DNA of 8,257 bases from Nitrospirota bacterium. Its GTDB lineage: Bacteria; Nitrospirota; JACRHJ01. The translations under genes were made by a program, and so were the position numbers. The DNA lies in contig JAJYGS010000086.1 of the NCBI GenBank assembly GCA_021785055.1, positions 1 through 8,257 on the forward strand, given 5' to 3'. Positions 1 to 5,265 of the stretch are shown here, in pieces. Under the pieces are notes generated by a model. It did not search any database, had not been told where the DNA came from, and saw nothing but the letters and a program-made list of their open reading frames with translations. Each line of letters opens with the position of its first letter. Position 1 is the first letter of the stretch.

Positions 1-1
1 C

Positions 2-1147
2 GCGTTCGTGCTGTCGTCGCTTTATCACGTCTTCGGCGTAAAGCAGCTCAAGGACATAGCCCGGTTCGCGCTCGTCTTTTCGTTTGCGCTCCTCCCGGTC
101 GCGATGATGCCGCTTATGCTGCACCTCCAGCAGCCCTTCCGTGGCATAGAAGTCATGATGACCCCGCACTTTACATCCGCCATCGCGGCGTTCGGCATAG
201 TCTTCTCGACCTATGCCGCAATCGTGGCTACGGAGATATGGTTCGTCTACAGGAAATATTTTGTCGAAACCGCCACGGCTCTCAAGAACAAGCCTAACAA
301 GGGCCTTATAGACGGAATCCGTCAGCTTATATTCAGCGCCCTCACGCTCGGCGCGTGGGATATAAGCAAGGAGGCGATGGAAAAAGACCATAAAGCCATA
401 GGCATAATGGCGGGCATAGGCATACCGGTCGCCTGCTTTCTGCACGGCTACGCCGGCTTTATCTTCGGCTCCGTCAAGGCGAACGCGCTCTGGATGACGC
501 CGCTGATGCCTGTCATATTCATAATGTCCGCCGTCGTCTCCGGTATCGCACTCTGCCTGCTGGTCTATACAATCGTTATGGAGGGGCGCAAGAGGCTGGC
601 GAAACTCAGGAAACCGGGAACTTATGGCTATCAGGACTTAAAGCACATAAGGGGCGTAGAAGACCACGAGGTAAAGCTCACCGCAAAATTCCTTAAGATA
701 TTTATGATATTGGCTTTCACCCTGGAACTCCTGGACCTGGTCTTCAGGGGATACACCGCAATGAAGTCCTGGGATGCGCTCCGGGCGGTAATTTACCAGA
801 GGGATGCTTTCAAGGTCTTCGTCCTCCAGTACGCCATCGGGAACGTCTTGCCGTTCATTATGCTTCTCTGGCCGCGCCTTACGGTCAAGCGGGCGGCGAT
901 TGCATCGGTTTTCGTCCTGTTCGGCGTGTTTATGATGAGGTGGAACGTTGTCATCGGAGGCCAGGCGTTCTCGTCCACATTCCACGGCTTCATGGAATAC
1001 AACTTCCCCTGGGTCCCGGTCAATGCCGAGACGATCAAGGAAGGTTGGCCGGGCGTGCTTTTGGTTGCGGTTACGCCGTTCGTTCTCTTCTACATACTGA
1101 ACAAGTTCGTGCCTGTGTTCCTTATGGAGAAGGAGAAGGATGCATAA
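2..1147 (+). CDS. NrfD/HybB/DsrP-family quinone-interacting membrane subunit, 5' end outside window
   Basis: This is an integral membrane subunit of a respiratory oxidoreductase. Family members pass electrons between the quinone pool and an iron-sulfur partner on the membrane surface. The frame is open to the window edge; GTG at 8 is only the first start-like codon, so the true start probably lies upstream (DsrP/HybB proteins usually have another helix or two first). Counting from that GTG, hydrophobic segments lie near residues 18-40, 54-81, 130-154, 164-190, 228-246, 270-288, 294-310 and 350-370. Family-like signatures are LQQPFRG (40-46), HGY (146-148), SAVVSG (174-179), the in-membrane Glu240 and MRWNVVIGGQ (310-319), which is very typical of HybB/DsrP. 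The protein ends in a charged tail, EKEKDA. No iron-sulfur or cytochrome partner is visible to the right, so partners would lie to the left. The family is confident; the exact complex (Dsr, Hyb, Hme, Nrf, alternative complex III) cannot be told. Confidence 0.87.
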   Translation, partial: AFVLSSLYHVFGVKQLKDIARFALVFSFALLPVAMMPLMLHLQQPFRGIEVMMTPHFTSAIAAFGIVFSTYAAIVATEIWFVYRKYFVETATALKNKPNKGLIDGIRQLIFSALTLGAWDISKEAMEKDHKAIGIMAGIGIPVACFLHGYAGFIFGSVKANALWMTPLMPVIFIMSAVVSGIALCLLVYTIVMEGRKRLAKLRKPGTYGYQDLKHIRGVEDHEVKLTAKFLKIFMILAFTLELLDLVFRGYTAMKSWDALRAVIYQRDAFKVFVLQYAIGNVLPFIMLLWPRLTVKRAAIASVFVLFGVFMMRWNVVIGGQAFSSTFHGFMEYNFPWVPVNAETIKEGWPGVLLVAVTPFVLFYILNKFVPVFLMEKEKDA

Positions 1148-1159
1148 CTCCTGATTTGC

Positions 1160-1188
1160 TTGCAATCTCACTGAAATTAAAATAAAAT
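1160..1188 (+). promoter_or_regulatory. Possible sigma70-type promoter overlapping the terminator
   Basis: TTGCAA (1160-1165) and TAAAAT (1183-1188) are separated by 17 bases. The -10 matches the consensus in five of six positions and the -35 in four of six. Initiation would fall near 1195, inside the left arm of the terminator hairpin. A transcript starting there would lack a complete stem and could read into the LOG gene. The region is AT-rich, so a chance match is quite possible. Confidence 0.35.
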
Positions 1189-1191
1189 AAT

Positions 1192-1225
1192 AGCCCGGCG
1201 GATAACCTCGCCGGGCTTTTTTATT
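1192..1225 (+). terminator. Rho-independent terminator after the NrfD-family gene
   Basis: A perfect 9-bp stem, AGCCCGGCG (1192-1200) and CGCCGGGCT (1209-1217), encloses an 8-base loop and is followed by a T-run ending TTTTTTATT. The sequence just before it is A-rich (1174-1190), so it could also work on the opposite strand. It separates the membrane-protein transcript from the LOG gene. Confidence 0.93.
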
Positions 1226-1246
1226 GGTATAAAGGAGACAGGTTTT

Positions 1247-1981
1247 ATGGAACCCAAAAGGCCCCGGTACGAAAAAAACAACGGCGATTTCCTCACAAAA
1301 GAGCAGTTCCTCGTAGACGAGCTGAAAGTCGGCGACACATGGCGGATGTTCCGGATAATGTCCGAGTTCGTGGAAGGCTTCGAGCAGATGCACGGCGTCG
1401 GCCCGGCGGTAACCGTCTTCGGCTCCGCCCGCTCCAAGTCCACAGATCTGCGCTACCAGACCGCCCGCCGCCTGGGCAAGATCATGGCGGAGAGGGGCAT
1501 CACCGTCATCACCGGCGGCGGCCCCGGCATCATGGAGGCGGCAAACAGGGGCGCCTTCGAGAGCGGTGGCAAGTCCATCGGGCTGAACATCGAGCTTCCT
1601 CTTGAACAGGAGCATAACCCCTACCTCACCAAGGCCGTGCAGTTTCGGCACTTCTTCATACGCAAGGTCATGCTGGTGAAATACTCTTTCGGGTTCATCA
1701 TATTCCCCGGCGGCTTCGGGACGATGGACGAGTGTTTCGAGGCCCTCACCCTCATCCAGACGATGAAAATACGCCCGATTCCGGTCATCATGGTGGACAG
1801 GAAGTTCTGGTCGGGGCTGTGGGGCTGGCTCTCCGACAACCTCCTCCGGGAGGCGACCATAAGCCCCGGCGACCTTGAGCTTATAACATTCCTCGACGAG
1901 CCGGAGGAGATAGCGGAGAGGGTAACCGAGTTCATCGAGCGGGGCACAATCGAGGGCAAGCGCCCCTGGGCCGGGCGATAA
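1247..1981 (+). CDS. LOG-family protein (TIGR00730-type nucleoside 5'-monophosphate phosphoribohydrolase)
   Basis: LOG proteins are Rossmann-fold enzymes. Characterised members release the free base and ribose 5-phosphate from cytokinin riboside monophosphates or related nucleotides such as AMP. The two diagnostic motifs are present: GGGPGIMEAANRGA (residues 90-103) and PGGFGTMDE (154-162), with the conserved Arg139-Lys140 pair between them. The opening strand VTVFGSAR (55-62) is also typical. At 244 residues it is longer than the short ~180-residue plant-like LOGs, with a ~50-residue N-terminal extension like that of many bacterial members. ATG at 1247 is well supported by AAAGGAG at 1231-1237, nine bases upstream. 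The stop overlaps the next start by one base (TAATG), indicating translational coupling to the cupin. The physiological substrate is not evident; many bacterial members are misannotated as lysine decarboxylases. Confidence 0.95.
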   Translation: MEPKRPRYEKNNGDFLTKEQFLVDELKVGDTWRMFRIMSEFVEGFEQMHGVGPAVTVFGSARSKSTDLRYQTARRLGKIMAERGITVITGGGPGIMEAANRGAFESGGKSIGLNIELPLEQEHNPYLTKAVQFRHFFIRKVMLVKYSFGFIIFPGGFGTMDECFEALTLIQTMKIRPIPVIMVDRKFWSGLWGWLSDNLLREATISPGDLELITFLDEPEEIAERVTEFIERGTIEGKRPWAGR

Positions 1982-2457
1982 TGAGCAAGAGCCGACTGCA
2001 TAAATTCAATCCGGACTATACCTGGAGCGCGGTCGCAAGGGAGGCGTATAAGGGGGGCGGAGCCGGCCAACCGGCCTTCTGCGGCATAGACCGGCAGACC
2101 ATCATCGGAATGAAGGGCGAGAGCGCGAAGTTCCACGTCCGCTATTTCGAGGTCGAGCCGGGCGGGCACAGCTCCCTTGAAAAGCACGAACACGAGCACG
2201 CCGTGATTTGCGTCCGGGGATCTGGCCGCGCGCTCGCCGGAGACAAGGTCTTCGAGGTGGGCTTCATGGACGCGCTATACGTCGCCCCGAACGAGCCGCA
2301 CCAGCTTATAAACCCCGGCACAGAACCCTTCGGCTTCATCTGCATCGTGGATGCGGAAAGAGACAGGCCAAAGACGCTTGGCGAAGAAGAAATAAAAAAG
2401 CTGGACGAATCCGAAGAGACGCGCGGCAAGTTTATCGGGTATATAGAGGGGGATTAA
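1981..2457 (+). CDS. Single-domain cupin protein
   Basis: This is a small (158 residues) conserved-barrel protein of the cupin superfamily, probably metal-binding and cytoplasmic (no signal peptide or membrane helix). Cupin motif 1 is seen at residues 61-82: Gly61-Gly62, the metal-ligand cluster HEHEH (69-73) and the closing RGSG (79-82). Motif 2 is PNEPHQLINPG (103-113), with His107 as the last predicted metal ligand. ATG at 1981 overlaps the LOG stop codon, so the two are almost certainly co-translated. The cupin might act on or sense a product of the LOG enzyme, but the sequence does not show a substrate; cupins of this size include isomerases, dioxygenases and binding proteins. A specific function should not be assigned. 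Confidence 0.9.
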   Translation: MSKSRLHKFNPDYTWSAVAREAYKGGGAGQPAFCGIDRQTIIGMKGESAKFHVRYFEVEPGGHSSLEKHEHEHAVICVRGSGRALAGDKVFEVGFMDALYVAPNEPHQLINPGTEPFGFICIVDAERDRPKTLGEEEIKKLDESEETRGKFIGYIEGD

Positions 2458-2464
2458 AAAATTA

Positions 2465-2935
2465 ATGGGATGTGTAGAAACAATTGCGGCGGTTGTAACT
2501 GCCCTATCTACAGTTGGTTTAGCTCTTATAGCATGGAAACAACTCGGAAAATACACACACCAAGTTGGTGCGGATTTTCTATATAAAATATCAAGGGACT
2601 TAGATGATTGGCTAAGCAATCATCCTGACGCGAGAAATTGGATTTTTAGCAAATCAGATAAAGAAAAAATTAGCAGAGAGAGATACGACGAGTGGGAATT
2701 TGATGATTTTTTAGGTTTTTTTGAAACTATTTGGAGCTTTGATAAAAAGAAATTGGTTGATAAAGAAATAGTTTACGACCTATTTAGTGATTATTTGATA
2801 GATGTCTATGAAGCAAATAATTTTGAAATTAAAAATTTAATTGAAGAAATGAGAAAAGAAGGCGAGGAAAACGATTTATATATAGGCGTAGAAGGATTAT
2901 ACAAAGAAATGAAAAAACGAGAAGCAGAAAAATAA
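2465..2935 (+). CDS. AT-rich membrane-anchored protein of unknown function, DUF4760-like
   Basis: This protein of 156 residues was not assigned to a characterised family. Residues about 4-24 form one hydrophobic helix, followed by KQLGKY and a highly charged cytoplasmic-type region. Residues 80-116 (DDFLGFFE, then KKLVDKEIVYDLFSDYL) resemble the helical pattern of small N-terminally anchored DUF4760-type proteins, in which an aromatic FFE helix is followed by 'G/K-LID-x-E-x-VY'. That match is from memory of the pattern. Residues 117-156 are a Lys/Glu-rich helix, possibly a coiled coil. Base composition departs sharply from its neighbours: by eye about one third G+C, with AAA, GAA, TTT, TTA, ATA and AGA dominating, against CTC, GGC and GCG next door. 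It starts 7 bases after the cupin stop and ends one base before the next ATG. The only ribosome-binding candidate is the G-run at 2446-2452, rather far from the start. Recent transfer of a single cargo gene is likely. Confidence 0.8.
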   Translation: MGCVETIAAVVTALSTVGLALIAWKQLGKYTHQVGADFLYKISRDLDDWLSNHPDARNWIFSKSDKEKISRERYDEWEFDDFLGFFETIWSFDKKKLVDKEIVYDLFSDYLIDVYEANNFEIKNLIEEMRKEGEENDLYIGVEGLYKEMKKREAEK

Positions 2936-2936
2936 A

Positions 2937-4505
2937 ATGATTCTCCTAAAAAACCTCACCCTCTACGACGGCACCGGCTCGGACGGCTATCCCGCCGACA
3001 TATTGATCGACGGCGAGAGGATTGCACGTATCGACGCTGATTTATCTGTACCCGATGCGAAAGTCATCGACTGCAAGGGCCTTGCCGCCGCGCCGGGATT
3101 TATCGACATTCACGCGCACTCGGAGTTCTCGCTCCTTGTCGAGCCTGCCGCGCCGTCGAAGGTTATGCAGGGCGTGACGACCGAAGTTTCCGGGAACTGC
3201 GGCATGTCCGCCGCGCCGCTCATCGGAGAAGCGGCCAAAGCGCGTCAGAGCGAATTCGCCGAGCTCGGAATCAAGCAGACATGGGAGAATTTTTCGGGAT
3301 ATTTTGATGCTCTCGATAGGTCGCGTATTGCGCTGAACTTCGCAACATACTGCGGTCACGGAAACCTGCGCGCGTCAGTCCTCGGATACGCGAATCGAAA
3401 ACCGAACGAGGACGAGTTCCGGAAGATGGAGGCGCTGCTTTCTGCCGCTATGGAGGCGGGCGCGGTTGGCCTGTCCACAGGCCTGATTTATCCTCCCGGC
3501 GTCTACAGCGAAACAGGCGAAATTGTTCGGCTGGCGAAGGTCGCGGCGAGATACGGCGGCATATACACGAGCCACATGAGAAGCGAGGGCGCAAGAGTCG
3601 TCGAGGCGATTGAGGAGACCATAACCGTCGGACGCGAGGCCGAAATCCCGGTGCAGATCTCGCACCTCAAGACGGCGGGACCCGCCAACTGGAACAAAAT
3701 ATCGATAATCATCGATACGATAGAAAAGGCGCGCGCGGAAGGGCTGGACGTGACAGCAGACCGCTACCCGTATACGGCGTCGAGCACAGACCTCGACGCA
3801 ATCCTTCCCGCATGGGCATACGAAGGGGGCAATGCCGAGGAAGTGAAGCGCCTCCAGGCGCCGGCGACGCGGGCGAAACTGCGCGACGAGGTGCTCTCCG
3901 GCCACCCCGTTCCGGAATACTGGAACCGCGTGATGATCGCATCGGTCGGCACGGAAGGCAACAGACTGCTTGAAGGCAAGACGCTGGCGGAAGCTGCGGC
4001 AATTCGCGCGCAGGAGCCGGTGGAGGCGCTTTTCGACATATTGATAGAGGAAGGTGCGCGCGCACAGGCGATTTATTTTTCAATGAGCGAGGACAACCTG
4101 AAAACCTTCCTGTCTCTGCCGTGGATGATGATTGGTTCTGATTCCACCGCGCGCGGGACGAGCGGCGTAACGAGGCAGGGCAAGCCGCACCCGCGCGGCT
4201 TCGGGAGTTTCGCGCGCGTCCTGGGGAAATACGTCCGCGAGGAAAAGCTGCTGAGTCTTCCGCAGGCGGTGCGGAAGCTGACCGGGATGGCTGCGGACAG
4301 GCTGAAGCTGAAAGACCGCGGATATATAAAAGAAGGCTTATATGCAGACCTGGTTGTATTCAATCCGTCAACGGTTGTCGATACGGCGGCGTTCGAGGAC
4401 CCGTACCAATTTCCGCATGGAATAAAACATGTGCTGGTGAACGGCAGGTTCGCCGTGCGCGACGGGAAACAGACGGAACTAAGAGCGGGCAGGATATTAA
4501 GATAG
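2937..4505 (+). CDS. N-acyl-D-amino-acid deacylase (D-aminoacylase), amidohydrolase superfamily
   Basis: The predicted reaction is hydrolysis of an N-acyl-D-amino acid to a carboxylate and a free D-amino acid. The protein is a metal-dependent TIM barrel flanked by an N-terminal beta domain, and its 522 residues suit the family (about 480-540). Features in order are the opening NLTLYDGTGSDGYPADILI, HxH metal ligands His59 and His61 in DIHAHSE, Cys88 in SGNCG (the cysteine ligand characteristic of D-aminoacylases), His213 in TSHMRSEG, His243 in QISHLK, and the catalytic Asp402 in IGSDSTARG. HPRGFGSFARVLGKYV follows, then a typical C-terminal KEGLYADLVVFNP. All ligands expected from the characterised Alcaligenes enzyme are present. 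No signal peptide is seen, so the site is cytoplasmic. ATG at 2937 has only a poor ribosome-binding site and follows the AT-rich gene's stop by one base, suggesting coupling to it. D-glutamate or D-aspartate specificity or related dipeptidase activity cannot be excluded. Confidence 0.93.
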   Translation: MILLKNLTLYDGTGSDGYPADILIDGERIARIDADLSVPDAKVIDCKGLAAAPGFIDIHAHSEFSLLVEPAAPSKVMQGVTTEVSGNCGMSAAPLIGEAAKARQSEFAELGIKQTWENFSGYFDALDRSRIALNFATYCGHGNLRASVLGYANRKPNEDEFRKMEALLSAAMEAGAVGLSTGLIYPPGVYSETGEIVRLAKVAARYGGIYTSHMRSEGARVVEAIEETITVGREAEIPVQISHLKTAGPANWNKISIIIDTIEKARAEGLDVTADRYPYTASSTDLDAILPAWAYEGGNAEEVKRLQAPATRAKLRDEVLSGHPVPEYWNRVMIASVGTEGNRLLEGKTLAEAAAIRAQEPVEALFDILIEEGARAQAIYFSMSEDNLKTFLSLPWMMIGSDSTARGTSGVTRQGKPHPRGFGSFARVLGKYVREEKLLSLPQAVRKLTGMAADRLKLKDRGYIKEGLYADLVVFNPSTVVDTAAFEDPYQFPHGIKHVLVNGRFAVRDGKQTELRAGRILR

Positions 4506-4550
4506 CCCTCACCCCCGGCCCCTCTCCCAGTGGCGGGCGAGGGGTGGAGG
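4506..4550 (+). repeat. Widespread C-rich/G-rich intergenic palindromic repeat
   Basis: Between the deacylase stop and the next gene lies a C-rich run followed by a G-rich run. The core stem is CCCCTCTCCC (4519-4528) with GGGCGAGGGG (4535-4544), one mismatch, around a 6-base loop. The flanks CCTC (4507-4510) and GGAGG (4546-4550) are also loosely complementary. Read on the reverse strand it encodes the PLGEGPGVRA peptide often seen in spurious ORFs across many bacteria, which identifies it as a copy of that dispersed repeat. Its right end carries the GGAGG ribosome-binding site of the next gene, so a hairpin in the mRNA could restrict access to it. Confidence 0.75.
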
Positions 4551-4554
4551 ATAC

Positions 4555-5238
4555 ATGCGTCCCATAATCGGCATAACCCAGGACATAGAATTCAAGGAGT
4601 CCGGTGGTTTCCGCGCATATCTCGACAAGAGCTACGCCGACGCCGTATACCGTTTCGGCGGGATGCCTTTTATGATACCCGTCGTAGAGGGCGCGTCCGT
4701 CCCGGAGGAATATGCGCGGAAAATCGACGGCCTGCTCCTCTCCGGCGGGGACGACATACACCCAAGATATTATTCGGAGGAGGTAATGGACGGCACGATG
4801 CTGTCTCCCGACTTAAGGACTGATTTCGACTTCGCGCTCCTCAGGGAGATGCTCGCAGCAGGGAAGCCGGTGCTTGGGATATGCCTTGGCATTCAATCGA
4901 TAAACGTTTATTTCGGAGGCAAGCTCTACCAGGACATTCCCGCCCACAAAGAGAAGGGCAGGGACATCCGGCACATGGTGACGCTCGCGCGCGGGAGCCT
5001 GCTGAAGGAGATTCTCGGCGCGGAACGGCTGTCCGTGAACAGCTATCATCACCAGGCCGTAAGCAAGGTCGCGCCGGGGCTTAATCCTTCCGCCGTGTCC
5101 GACGACGGGATGGTGGAGGCCGTGGAGCTTCCCGGCGGAAGATTCGTCGTGGGCGTGCAGTGGCACCCGGAGCGAATGCAGGAAGAGGAGTCGTCGCGGC
5201 GGCTTTTCGAGGCGTTCCTGAAAGGATGCGTCATATAA
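4555..5238 (+). CDS. Peptidase C26 / class I glutamine amidotransferase-like hydrolase, gamma-glutamyl-GABA hydrolase type
   Basis: This is a predicted cytoplasmic hydrolase of gamma-glutamyl amide bonds. The nearest well-known relative is PuuD, which splits gamma-glutamyl-GABA in putrescine breakdown. The catalytic triad is intact: nucleophile Cys110 in GICLG (108-112), His204 and Glu206 in QWHPE (202-206). Other family marks are the start RPIIGIT, the oxyanion region LLLSGGDDIHPRYY (60-73) and NSYHHQAV (162-169). The usual Arg after the nucleophile Cys (GICRG) is Leu here. At 227 residues it is slightly shorter than PuuD (about 254). ATG at 4555 has GGAGG at 4546-4550, four bases upstream, which is close but workable. 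None of the other Puu-pathway enzymes is nearby. Its position after a D-aminoacylase and before a peptide-binding protein suits a role on gamma-glutamyl peptides, but the substrate is unknown. Confidence 0.9.
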   Translation: MRPIIGITQDIEFKESGGFRAYLDKSYADAVYRFGGMPFMIPVVEGASVPEEYARKIDGLLLSGGDDIHPRYYSEEVMDGTMLSPDLRTDFDFALLREMLAAGKPVLGICLGIQSINVYFGGKLYQDIPAHKEKGRDIRHMVTLARGSLLKEILGAERLSVNSYHHQAVSKVAPGLNPSAVSDDGMVEAVELPGGRFVVGVQWHPERMQEEESSRRLFEAFLKGCVI

Positions 5239-5265
5239 TTGCTCGGGCACATCAGCTAACTTCAG

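Noticed and set aside
638..1651. A 337-codon open frame on the reverse strand
   Set aside because: It runs antisense across the NrfD-family gene, the strong terminator and the start of the LOG gene. Its translation has no family motif, and open antisense frames are expected in G+C-rich genes.
2062..2075. Palindrome GCCGG-CCAA-CCGGC
   Set aside because: It is inside the cupin reading frame, has no T-run and is an ordinary product of G+C-rich codons.
2455..2953. TAAAAAA at both edges of the AT-rich gene (2455-2461 and 2947-2953) as a possible direct repeat
   Set aside because: It is a simple A-run expected by chance, and the right copy lies inside the deacylase gene, beyond the composition boundary.
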